From positions 1-29,499 of the forward strand of contig UQYQ01000025.1 in the NCBI GenBank assembly GCA_900545345.1: 29,499 nt of DNA, written 5' to 3'. The notes beneath the pieces are model-generated. The model ran no database searches and had not been told where the DNA came from. It saw only the letters and a program-made list of their open reading frames with translations. The stretch comes from an uncultured Ruminococcus sp. Lineage in GTDB: Bacteria; Bacillota; Clostridia; Oscillospirales; Ruminococcaceae. Shown piece by piece: positions 14,711 to 22,886 of the stretch (position 1 is its first letter; each line of letters starts with the position of its first letter). The position numbers and the translations under genes were made by a program.

Positions 14711-17700
14711 ATGGAACAGCATTATTTGGAAAATTTTTTTGAGGAATATAATAATATAATACCTAGCGATATGAGATGCGGAAGGATAATAAAGCTTACT
14801 CTTTCAGAGAATAATCAAAAACTAATTCTTGTTGTTGTTTTTGATAAGCTCATTAGCTATGATATGGTTAAAAAGTTTGAAGATGATTTAAAGTCTTGCT
14901 TGCAGATAAACAGAGTTTCTTTGAATGTCAAATACACACCCAATATGTTTTGTGCTGAATATTTCAGTGAAATTGTTAAGTTTTTAAAGGATAGATTTTC
15001 GGTAGTAAACGGTTTTTTCGACGATGCCGATATTACATATAATAATGACAGCGAAGAGCTTAAAATTTTTCTTAAATCAGGCGGATATAATCTTTTGCAA
15101 AAAGCAGGAATCGAACCTGCTTTAAGCAATATAATTTATGATTTGTTTTCTAAAAATGTCAAGCTTGTTTTTGACGGAGTTTTGACAACCGACAAAGAAG
15201 CATATGAAAAATCATACTCCGAAGCTATATCTAATATTCCGCTTCCTGAACCTGTGCCGCAAAAAACTCATTCTTCATCATCGTCAGGTGAAAAAAGCTT
15301 TTCGGTATATGATATAGATTTTGCTGACAGCTATCTTGACGGAAGCGGAGCTAAGCTTTTGCTGGGTAAGGCTATTAAGGCTCAGGACAAGCTTATTTCT
15401 ATGAAAGATTTGAGCATGGAAAATGCTAACGCAACCATATGGGGCGATATTTTTGAAGTTAGCACCAGAGAAACGAAATCGGGTATGCTTATTGCAACTG
15501 TATTTATAACTGACTATACAAATTCCTGTGCAATTAAGTTGTTAGGTTCAGTCAATAAACGGTCAAGGCTGAAAAAAGAAACCCTTGAAGCAATACTTGA
15601 TGAAATGAAAAAGGGGACAACGCTTGTTCTTACGGGTTCACTTACCGAAGATGATTTTGACCATAAGGAATATTTTATCCCAAACGACATTATGACAATT
15701 CATAAAAATGTTGAAAAGGATAACAGTGAGGTTAAAAGAGTTGAGCTTCACTGCCATACTAATATGTCGGCTATGGACGCTGTTTCTCCTGCTGATAAAA
15801 TAGTAAATAAGGCTTTTTCATGGGGACATAAAGCAATTGCAATTACAGACCATGGTGTTATGCAGGGCTGTCCTGACGCTATGTATGCAGTTGATAAAAT
15901 AAGAAAAAACGACGGAGATTTCAAACTTATATACGGTGTCGAAGCTTACCAGGTGAATAGTGACACATCGGACCAAAGTACAATAAGAAAGCCATATCAT
16001 CAGATAATTTTGGCAAAAAACAAGGTAGGTCTTAAAAATCTTTACAAGCTTATATCGGATTCAAATCTTAAATATTTTTATAAAAGACCGAGAATACCAA
16101 AACAGAATCTTATAAAACATCGTGAGGGGCTTATTGTCGGAAGTGCCTGTGAAATGGGAGAGCTTATTCAAAATTATCTTTTGGGAAAATCTCACGAAGA
16201 GCTTGCCGAAATTGCGAAATTTTATGATTATCTTGAGATTCAGCCAATCGGCAACAACGAGTTCATGCTGAGAAGCGACCGTGAGCCTTATCAGAATATT
16301 AAGACTAAAGAACAACTTATAGAAATAAATAAATTCGTTGTAGCTCTCGGTGATGAGCTTGGTATTCCTGTTGTTGCAACGGGAGATGTTCATTTTCTTA
16401 ATAAGGGAGACGCAACCTTCCGTGCAATTTTACAGGCAGGACAAGGCTATCCCGACGCTGATTTTCAGCCTCCTTTATATTTAAAGACAACCGATGAAAT
16501 GCTTGAAGAATTTTCGGAATATTTGGGCGAAGAAAAGGCTTATGAGGTTGTAGTAACAAATTCAAATAAAATTGCCGATATGACAGACCCTGAGCTTCGT
16601 GCTTTTCCGAAAGGTACATTTACACCTAGTATCGACGGTGCAGAAGAAGAGCTTTCGGACATTTGCTGGAATAAAGCAAAAGAAATATACGGCGACCCTG
16701 TTCCCGAGATAGTACATAAAAGATTAAAGCGTGAGCTTGATTCGATTATCAAGCATGGATTCGCTGTTTTATATATTATTGCTCAGAAGCTTGTTGCGAA
16801 CTCGGTTGAGAACGGTTATCAGGTTGGGTCAAGAGGCTCTGTCGGTTCGTCTTTTGTTGCTTCAATGGCAGGAATTTCCGAGGTTAATCCGCTTATGCCG
16901 CACTATGTTTGTCCGAATTGCAAATACAGTGAATTTATTGAGGATGGTTCAGTCGGTTCGGGATTTGACCTGCCTCCTAAGAATTGTCCTAATTGCGGTG
17001 CTGATATGCACCGTGACGGACACGATATTCCTTTTGAAACTTTCTTAGGATTCCACGGAGATAAATCGCCTGATATAGATTTGAACTTTTCAGGTGAGTA
17101 TCAGTCAAGGGCACACAAATACACCGAAGAACTATTTGGCTCAGACCATGTTTTTAAAGCCGGAACAATATCGGGTGTTGCCGATAAAACAGCATATGGA
17201 TATGTTATGAAATACTTAGATGAGCGTGGAAGAACAGCTAATCCTGCTGAAATTCAAAGACTTGTAAACGGATGCACAGGTATAAAGCGGACAACCGGAC
17301 AGCACCCGGGAGGAATGGTTGTTATTCCTGCCGAATACGAGGTTTATGATTTCACACCGGTACAGCACCCTGCTGAAAAAACAGACAGCGATATTGTAAC
17401 AACTCACTTTGACTTTAACTCTCTTCATGATACCATTTTAAAGCTTGACGAGCTTGGACACGATGTGCCTACACTCTATAAGCATTTAGAGGATATGACG
17501 GGCTGTGATGTTACTGAAATTCCTATGTCAGATGATAAAGTTTATTCGCTTTTCACGTCTACTGAGTCGCTGGGTGTTACCCCTGAACAGATTTTTGTTG
17601 AAACGGGAACACTCGGAATTCCCGAAATGGGAACACCGTTTGTCAGACAGATGCTGCTTGACGCAAGACCTAAGAACTTTTCCGACCTGCTTCAGATTTC

Positions 17701-18502
17701 GGGCTTATCACATGGTACTGATGTTTGGCTTGGCAATGCACAAGAGCTTATAAAAGACGGAATTTGCGATATTTCTCAGGTTATCGGAACCCGTGACAGT
17801 ATTATGACCAAGCTTATTTATTACGGAGTAGACCCGTCTTTATCATTTAAAATAATGGAGATTACCAGAAAGGGTAACGCACCGAAGCTTTTGACTGAAG
17901 ATATGAAACAGGAAATGCGTGACAACAAAGTACCTGAATGGTTTATTGAAAGCTGTTTGAAGATTAAATATATGTTCCCTAAGGCTCACGCAGCGGCATA
18001 TGTAACAGCGGCTATACGCTTATGCTGGTTTAAGGTTTACAAACCGCTTGAGTTTTATGCGGCTATATTCACTGTTCGCGGGGAGGATTTTGACGCTGAA
18101 ACTGCGATAAAGGGTGAAGCGGCAGTTAAGCATAAAATTCAGGAGCTTAAAATTAAGGGCGATAAAACTGCCAAAGAAGAAGGCACTCTTGACACCCTTA
18201 TGCTTATAAATGAAATGATTTCAAGAGGGTTTGAATTTCTGCCTGTTGATATTTTTAAATCGCATTCTACTGTTTATAAAATTGAAGACGGAAAGCTGAG
18301 ACTTCCTTTCTGTTCAATAAACGGAGTGGGAACAAACGCTTCAAAAAGTATTTATGAAAAGGCGCAAAACGGCGATTTTATTTCAATAGAAGAATTTGCA
18401 AATCAAAGTGGTGTTTCAAAGACTGTTATCGAAACACTTAAAGATATCGGTGCTTTCGGCGATATTCCCGAAAGCAATCAGTTCTCATTATTCAATATGT
18501 AG
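14711..18502 (+). CDS. polC: PolC-type DNA polymerase III alpha subunit lacking the exonuclease domain
   Basis: Main replicase of low-GC Gram-positives. Seen in order: an N-terminal domain (about 1-190), an OB fold (about 225-335; NATIWGDIFEVS), the PHP domain (345-570), then the polymerase with GSRGSVGSS (706-714), the zinc module C734/C737/C759/C762, catalytic D788 and D790 in PDIDLNFSGEYQ, KRTTGQHPGG, the fingers and KIKYMFPKAHAAAY. The end, NQFSLF, matches a beta-clamp binding motif. At 1263 residues it is about 170 shorter than Bacillus PolC (1437). The missing part is the DEDD exonuclease normally inserted in PHP: E411 of YGVEAY is followed 19 residues later by H430 of PYHQIILAKN. PHP ligand candidates H347, H349, D356, D380, H381, E411, H430, C480, D559 and H561 are present. 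The frame is unbroken. RBS CGGAGA. Confidence 0.95.
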   Translation: MEQHYLENFFEEYNNIIPSDMRCGRIIKLTLSENNQKLILVVVFDKLISYDMVKKFEDDLKSCLQINRVSLNVKYTPNMFCAEYFSEIVKFLKDRFSVVNGFFDDADITYNNDSEELKIFLKSGGYNLLQKAGIEPALSNIIYDLFSKNVKLVFDGVLTTDKEAYEKSYSEAISNIPLPEPVPQKTHSSSSSGEKSFSVYDIDFADSYLDGSGAKLLLGKAIKAQDKLISMKDLSMENANATIWGDIFEVSTRETKSGMLIATVFITDYTNSCAIKLLGSVNKRSRLKKETLEAILDEMKKGTTLVLTGSLTEDDFDHKEYFIPNDIMTIHKNVEKDNSEVKRVELHCHTNMSAMDAVSPADKIVNKAFSWGHKAIAITDHGVMQGCPDAMYAVDKIRKNDGDFKLIYGVEAYQVNSDTSDQSTIRKPYHQIILAKNKVGLKNLYKLISDSNLKYFYKRPRIPKQNLIKHREGLIVGSACEMGELIQNYLLGKSHEELAEIAKFYDYLEIQPIGNNEFMLRSDREPYQNIKTKEQLIEINKFVVALGDELGIPVVATGDVHFLNKGDATFRAILQAGQGYPDADFQPPLYLKTTDEMLEEFSEYLGEEKAYEVVVTNSNKIADMTDPELRAFPKGTFTPSIDGAEEELSDICWNKAKEIYGDPVPEIVHKRLKRELDSIIKHGFAVLYIIAQKLVANSVENGYQVGSRGSVGSSFVASMAGISEVNPLMPHYVCPNCKYSEFIEDGSVGSGFDLPPKNCPNCGADMHRDGHDIPFETFLGFHGDKSPDIDLNFSGEYQSRAHKYTEELFGSDHVFKAGTISGVADKTAYGYVMKYLDERGRTANPAEIQRLVNGCTGIKRTTGQHPGGMVVIPAEYEVYDFTPVQHPAEKTDSDIVTTHFDFNSLHDTILKLDELGHDVPTLYKHLEDMTGCDVTEIPMSDDKVYSLFTSTESLGVTPEQIFVETGTLGIPEMGTPFVRQMLLDARPKNFSDLLQISGLSHGTDVWLGNAQELIKDGICDISQVIGTRDSIMTKLIYYGVDPSLSFKIMEITRKGNAPKLLTEDMKQEMRDNKVPEWFIESCLKIKYMFPKAHAAAYVTAAIRLCWFKVYKPLEFYAAIFTVRGEDFDAETAIKGEAAVKHKIQELKIKGDKTAKEEGTLDTLMLINEMISRGFEFLPVDIFKSHSTVYKIEDGKLRLPFCSINGVGTNASKSIYEKAQNGDFISIEEFANQSGVSKTVIETLKDIGAFGDIPESNQFSLFNM

Positions 18503-18665
18503 CGGTGAGCCGCCGCTGGTTCTGCTGCCTTTGGGAAATATGTAAAATGTGCGACATAGCAAAACGGCAGTTCGTATTTAGATAAAAATTAAATTTAATA
18601 AACGGCAAAGTAAACTTTGTACAATAATGAGATTGCTAAATCGGGACTTTTGAGAGGAATAACAG

Positions 18666-19325
18666 ATGAATAAAGAGTGGTCTGAACTTAATAAAACAAT
18701 GCAAATTCAAATTAAAAAGGAACCGACATTTCATGATGGGATTGAAACACTTTTAGGATTGCGTCAAAAACTGATTGATGAATTATACCGCTTAAAAATA
18801 GAATTAAAAAGGGAAGAATTCAATGCAATTCCATTTATCAACGCAAACGGTTATCACAGCAAAACAATTGCCTATTCGATTTGGCATATTTTTCGTATTG
18901 AAGATATTGTCGCACATTCATTAATCGAAAAAGACGAGCAGATATTTTTTTCTGGAAATTATCAAATTCGTACAAATTCGCCAATTATTACAACTGGGAA
19001 TGAACTTTTAAAAGAACAGATTTCAGAGTTTTCAAAATCATTAGATTTAGAAGAATTGTATGAATATGTTTCCGATGTGAAAAACAGCACAAATTATATA
19101 TTGAAAAATCTGAAATATTCTGATTTAAAACAAAAAATAACAGATGAGGATAAGAAACAATTGAAGTCGCTGTCAGTTGTAAGCATTGATGAAAATGCAT
19201 ATTGGCTTATTGATTATTGGTGCAGAAAAGATGTTAGAGGGTTAATTCAAATGCCGTTTTCCCGACATTGGATAATGCACATTGAGGCGAGTTTGAGAAT
19301 TAAAAGCAAAATACATTCAAATTAA
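18666..19325 (+). CDS. DinB/YfiT-like four-helix metalloprotein
   Basis: A 219-residue, mostly helical protein. Seen: the pattern IAYSIWHIFRIEDIVAHSLI (H74, H84) and a C-terminal RHWIMHIEASLRIKSK (H201, H205), matching the spaced histidines of the DinB superfamily that bind Zn or Ni. Known: DinB-type enzymes include thiol-dependent (bacillithiol, mycothiol) transferases and DNA-damage-induced proteins; most are uncharacterised. RBS GAGAGGAAT before the ATG. It lies 163 bases after polC with no T-rich terminator between, and is more AT-rich than its neighbours by eye, possibly a later insertion between polC and the his genes. The exact substrate is unknown. Confidence 0.65.
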   Translation: MNKEWSELNKTMQIQIKKEPTFHDGIETLLGLRQKLIDELYRLKIELKREEFNAIPFINANGYHSKTIAYSIWHIFRIEDIVAHSLIEKDEQIFFSGNYQIRTNSPIITTGNELLKEQISEFSKSLDLEELYEYVSDVKNSTNYILKNLKYSDLKQKITDEDKKQLKSLSVVSIDENAYWLIDYWCRKDVRGLIQMPFSRHWIMHIEASLRIKSKIHSN

Positions 19326-19387
19326 TAACTTTGGTTTTTTAGTATATACAGTATTCTGCTAACTCTTTTCTTAGGGCAATAAAATGG

Positions 19388-19416
19388 TTGACAATTAAAA
19401 ACGGATACTATGTTAT
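19388..19416 (+). promoter_or_regulatory. Upstream (distal) candidate promoter of the his operon
   Basis: TTGACA (19388-19393), 17 bases, then TGTTAT (19411-19416). The -10 is only fair. It lies about 95 bases before the stronger promoter and shares the word GTTATCA with the operator-like repeat at the proximal promoter. Confidence 0.45.
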
Positions 19417-19480
19417 CATTTAATTCTGAGCATTTGTATCTAAAAAGTTGTAAACTAACTGTTAACTATATTCTTTATTG

Positions 19481-19509
19481 TTGACAAAGCTGTTTTATCG
19501 TGATATTAT
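19481..19509 (+). promoter_or_regulatory. Main promoter of hisZGDC
   Basis: TTGACA (19481-19486) is perfect; 17 bases later TATTAT (19504-19509). The expected start near 19516 gives a leader of about 85 bases before hisZ. No T-box or leader peptide with histidine codons was seen in that leader, so control is more likely by a repressor. Confidence 0.8.
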
Positions 19510-19526
19510 GATACTAGATTAGCGTG

Positions 19527-19546
19527 TTATCACTTTAGTGAGATAA
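19527..19546. promoter_or_regulatory. Operator-like inverted repeat downstream of the hisZ promoter
   Basis: TTATCACT-TT-AGTGAGATAA is a near-palindrome (one extra base on the right arm) located about 10-30 bases after the predicted transcription start. The position suits a repressor site. The cognate regulator is not identified; a TrpR-like (YerC/HisR) histidine regulator would be a candidate only by analogy. Confidence 0.5.
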
Positions 19547-19601
19547 AGTAAAAGGTTAAAATAAAAGTGTTTTTAATGTGTGAAAGGAATAAAATCTAAT
19601 A

Positions 19602-20798
19602 ATGAAAAGATATGATTTAATAACGCCTGAGGGTACAAGAGATTTGCTTTTTGACGAATGTTTGTCAAGGCGAGCTGTTGAGGATAAATTTGCTCAGATT
19701 TTTAAGACAAGGGGATACAGTGAGGTTGTAACGACCGGAATTGAGTTTTATGATGTTTTTAACAAAGGCTCAAGAACTGTCCCTCAGGAGCAGTTATACA
19801 AAATGGTTGATTCAAAGGGCAGGCTTATAGCAATGCGTCCTGACTCAACCATACCGATAGCAAGGCTTGTTGCTACCCGTCTTAAAGATGCAAAAATGCC
19901 GCTCAGACTTTATTATATTCAGACGATGTATGAGAATAATGCTTTGCTTAAAGGACATTCCGATGAAGTTGTACAAGCAGGTATAGAGCTTATCGGTTCA
20001 GATTCAAGAAAAGCGGATTTTGAGGTTTTGTCTGCTGCTATGGAAACGCTTACAGCTTTTGAAGAAGACAAATTTCGTCTTGAAATAGGAACTATAGGTT
20101 TTTTCAAGGAACTTATTTTAAAGCTGAATGTTGATGAACAAACAGAAGAACAAATAAGATACTTTATTTTAAATAAAAACTATCCGGCACTTAATGACTT
20201 GCTTGATGAAATAGGTGACAGCGATGCGACAAGAGCTTTAAAACAGCTTCCTCGTCTGTTTGGCGGTGAAGAAGTATTTGAGCGTGCTTCAAAGCTTTTC
20301 TCAGATGAAAAGACAGATAAAATCCTTTCTGATTTAAAATATGTTTATAACTCACTTTCAATGCTGGGATATGAAGGTAAAATAATAGTCGACCTAGGAA
20401 CAGTAAACCGAATCGACTATTATACAGGAATAGTTTTCAGAGGATATTTAGAAGGGTTAGGCGAGCCTGTTTTGCTGGGCGGAAGATATAACAAGCTTAT
20501 ATCTGAATTCGGATTTGATGCGGCAGCGACAGGCTTTGGAATAAATGTAAATGCTGTTTCTTCGCTTTTGCTTAAAAGTGAAAACGCACCGAAAACCAAA
20601 GTTCCGGATGCAATTGTTTTCGGTGAGAATGAAAATATAATTAAGGCAGTTGCATACTCAAATGCACTTGCAAAAAGCGGAATAACGGTTGAAAACTCAC
20701 TTTTCGATACATTGGAAGAAACCAAAGAATATGCAGTTCAAAAGGGTATAAAGAAGCTGTATGTTGTGTCAGAACAGGTAAATGAAATAGATTTATGA
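19602..20798 (+). CDS. hisZ: ATP phosphoribosyltransferase regulatory subunit HisZ
   Basis: Catalytically dead paralogue of histidyl-tRNA synthetase that forms an octamer with short HisG and gives it activity and histidine feedback. 398 residues. Seen: a class II synthetase-like core: LITPEGTRDLLFDE, the motif 2 region LYKMVDSKGRLIAMRPDSTIPIAR, LYYIQTMYEN, QAGIELIGSDSRKADFEVL, and the motif 3-like LGGRYNKLISEFGFDAAATGFGIN. The C-terminal anticodon-binding domain of a true HisRS is reduced. Its position at the head of hisGDC and the short form of HisG confirm HisZ rather than hisS. RBS GAAAGGAA. Confidence 0.95.
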   Translation: MKRYDLITPEGTRDLLFDECLSRRAVEDKFAQIFKTRGYSEVVTTGIEFYDVFNKGSRTVPQEQLYKMVDSKGRLIAMRPDSTIPIARLVATRLKDAKMPLRLYYIQTMYENNALLKGHSDEVVQAGIELIGSDSRKADFEVLSAAMETLTAFEEDKFRLEIGTIGFFKELILKLNVDEQTEEQIRYFILNKNYPALNDLLDEIGDSDATRALKQLPRLFGGEEVFERASKLFSDEKTDKILSDLKYVYNSLSMLGYEGKIIVDLGTVNRIDYYTGIVFRGYLEGLGEPVLLGGRYNKLISEFGFDAAATGFGINVNAVSSLLLKSENAPKTKVPDAIVFGENENIIKAVAYSNALAKSGITVENSLFDTLEETKEYAVQKGIKKLYVVSEQVNEIDL

Positions 20799-20835
20799 TT
20801 ATAATGATAAAGATTTCGCTTTTTAAGAAAGGAAA

Positions 20836-21477
20836 ATGATAATAAAAATGAACAAACCTATTAGAATTGCCTTGACTAAAGGAAGGCTTGAAAAAGATAC
20901 GGTTGGACTCTTAGAGAAAATAGGCTTTGACTGCACATCAGTCAGAGAAAAGGGAAGAAAACTTATACTTCCTATCCCCGACGCTAATTTAGAGGTGGTG
21001 CTTGCTAAAGCAAATGATGTAATTACATATGTTGAGCACGGCGTCTGTGATATGGGAGTTGTAGGCAAAGATACAATTATGGAAATGGGTGGCTCGTTTT
21101 TTGAGCTTGTTGATTTGGGATTCGGTAAATGCAGATTTGCTTTAGCCACTAAAAAAGGCTCAAGCTTTTACGGCGGATATGATATAAAAACAATTGCCAC
21201 AAAATACCCGAATGTTGCCAGAACATATTTCGAAACTAAGGGTATGGACTTGGAAATCGTAAAGATTGAAGGTTCGGTTGAGCTTGCTCCGCTTTTAGAG
21301 CTTTCAGACGGAATTGTGGATATTGTCGAAACAGGAACAACACTTAAAGAAAACGGTCTTGAGGTTATTGAAGATATTGCTCCGATTTCTGCAAGACTTA
21401 TAGTAAACACAGTAAGCATGAAGCTAAGGCAGGAAGAAATCGAAAAGCTTATCTCACTTGTGGAAGAAAATATGTAA
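20836..21477 (+). CDS. hisG: ATP phosphoribosyltransferase, short form
   Basis: First committed enzyme of histidine synthesis: ATP plus PRPP to phosphoribosyl-ATP. At 213 residues it lacks the C-terminal regulatory domain of long HisG and therefore needs HisZ, encoded directly upstream. Seen: IRIALTKGRLEKDT, VVLAKANDVITYVEHGVCDMGVVGKD, DLGFGKCRFALA, the periplasmic-binding-like fold, and the PRPP loop DGIVDIVETGTTLKENGL. Two in-frame ATGs compete. That at 20836 has an SD (AAAGG) only three bases away; that at 20848 (MNKPIRIAL) has it 15 bases away, so the N-terminus is uncertain by four residues. Confidence 0.96.
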   Translation: MIIKMNKPIRIALTKGRLEKDTVGLLEKIGFDCTSVREKGRKLILPIPDANLEVVLAKANDVITYVEHGVCDMGVVGKDTIMEMGGSFFELVDLGFGKCRFALATKKGSSFYGGYDIKTIATKYPNVARTYFETKGMDLEIVKIEGSVELAPLLELSDGIVDIVETGTTLKENGLEVIEDIAPISARLIVNTVSMKLRQEEIEKLISLVEENM

Positions 21478-21505
21478 AGTATGTGTTTGAAAGGAAGAAA
21501 GTCAT

Positions 21506-22795
21506 ATGAGTATAAAGACTATTTATGCTAACGGTAAAGATGAAATTGAATTTTTGCGTCAGGTTTCCGAGAGAAACGGTGAAACAGATAAAAAGGTTAC
21601 TGCTGTTGTCAGTGAAATTATCGATACCGTTAAAAACGGCGGTGATAAAGCAGTAAATGAATATACAGTTAAGTTTGACGGGAAAGCTCCCGAATATTAC
21701 GAAGTGCCGAGAGATGTCATCAACGACGCACTGACTGAGGCTGACCCTGAGTTTGTTGAAGCACTTTTAAACGCACAGGAGAATATTGCGGAGTTTCACA
21801 ACAGACAGAAATCGCAGAGCTTTATTGACACAAAAGACAACGGTGTTATCTTAGGTCAGAGGGTGAGAGGCTTAGAGCGTGTAGGTCTTTATGTTCCGGG
21901 CGGTACGGCGGCTTATCCGTCATCAGTGCTTATGAATGCAATACCTGCAAAGATAGCGGGAGTTAAGGAAATTATTATGGTTACCCCGCCGCTTAAAGAC
22001 GGAACAGCCAATAAAGATATTTTGGTTGCAGCGGCAATCTGCGGTGTGGACAGAATATTCTTAACAGGCGGAGCTCAGGCTATTGCAGCGTTGGCATATG
22101 GCACCGAAACTATTCCTAAGGTAGATAAAATCGTAGGTCCGGGCAATATATTCGTTGCTACCGCCAAGAAGATTTTATACGGAACAGTTGATATTGATAT
22201 GATAGCAGGTCCTAGTGAGATACTTGTTCTTGCAGATGAAACCGCAAACCCGAAATTCACTGCGGCAGATTTGATGAGCCAGGCAGAGCATGACAGAATT
22301 GCTTCGGCTATTTTGATAACAACAAGCGAAAGTCTTGCAAATGAAGTAACTAAAGAACTTGACCGTCAGATGAAAGAGCTTTCAAGAAAAGATATAATAG
22401 ATGAATCTTTAACAAACTTCGGTGCAATAATTATATGCGATGAAAAGGAAAGGGCAATTCAGCTTGCAAACGATTTGGCACCTGAACACTTAGAGGTTTT
22501 GTTTGAAAATCCGCTTGAGTATGTCGGAAGACTTGATAATGCAGGTTCTATATTCTTAGGGTCATATTCACCTGAACCTTTAGGTGATTATTATGCAGGT
22601 CCTAACCATGTTTTACCTACCAGCGGAACAGCAAGGTTCTTCTCACCGCTTTCGGTAAACAGCTTTGAAAAGCGTTCAAGCTTCATATACTATACAGAGC
22701 AAGCATTGAGAGAAGCAAAAGACGATATTGTTTTAGTTGCCGAGCGTGAACAGCTAACCGCTCACGCAAATGCAGTAAAAGTAAGATTTGAATAA
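21506..22795 (+). CDS. hisD: Histidinol dehydrogenase
   Basis: NAD- and Zn-dependent enzyme oxidising L-histidinol to L-histidine in two steps, the last reactions of the pathway. 429 residues, usual length. Seen: VGLYVPGGTAAYPSSVLMNAIPAKIAGV, the segment FLTGGAQAIAALAYGTETIPKVDKIVGPGN, DMIAGPSEILVLADE, the zinc/catalytic motif SQAEHD, NDLAPEHLE with catalytic Glu and His, GSYSPEPLGDYYAGPNHVLPT, and the C-terminal TAHANAVKVRFE. RBS GAAAGGAAGAAA. It follows hisG by 28 bases. Confidence 0.97.
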   Translation: MSIKTIYANGKDEIEFLRQVSERNGETDKKVTAVVSEIIDTVKNGGDKAVNEYTVKFDGKAPEYYEVPRDVINDALTEADPEFVEALLNAQENIAEFHNRQKSQSFIDTKDNGVILGQRVRGLERVGLYVPGGTAAYPSSVLMNAIPAKIAGVKEIIMVTPPLKDGTANKDILVAAAICGVDRIFLTGGAQAIAALAYGTETIPKVDKIVGPGNIFVATAKKILYGTVDIDMIAGPSEILVLADETANPKFTAADLMSQAEHDRIASAILITTSESLANEVTKELDRQMKELSRKDIIDESLTNFGAIIICDEKERAIQLANDLAPEHLEVLFENPLEYVGRLDNAGSIFLGSYSPEPLGDYYAGPNHVLPTSGTARFFSPLSVNSFEKRSSFIYYTEQALREAKDDIVLVAEREQLTAHANAVKVRFE

Positions 22796-22886
22796 GACTA
22801 TGCAAGTGTAAACCTTGAATTTTTATACTTAGCCTTTACAGTAAAAATCAATGCGTAAACCCCATCGGAAAGGTATGGTGATTGAA

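Noticed and set aside
14711..18502. PolC shortness as a frameshift or truncated pseudogene
   Set aside because: The frame is continuous, both termini including NQFSLF are present, and the catalytic motifs are intact; only the exonuclease insertion is missing.
19510..19601. T-box riboswitch in the hisZ leader
   Set aside because: The leader is only about 85 bases, with no T-box consensus (TGGNACCGCG) and no antiterminator/terminator pair.
19602..20798. hisZ as a true histidyl-tRNA synthetase
   Set aside because: The anticodon-binding domain is reduced, it heads hisG/hisD/hisC, and the adjacent HisG is the short form that requires HisZ.
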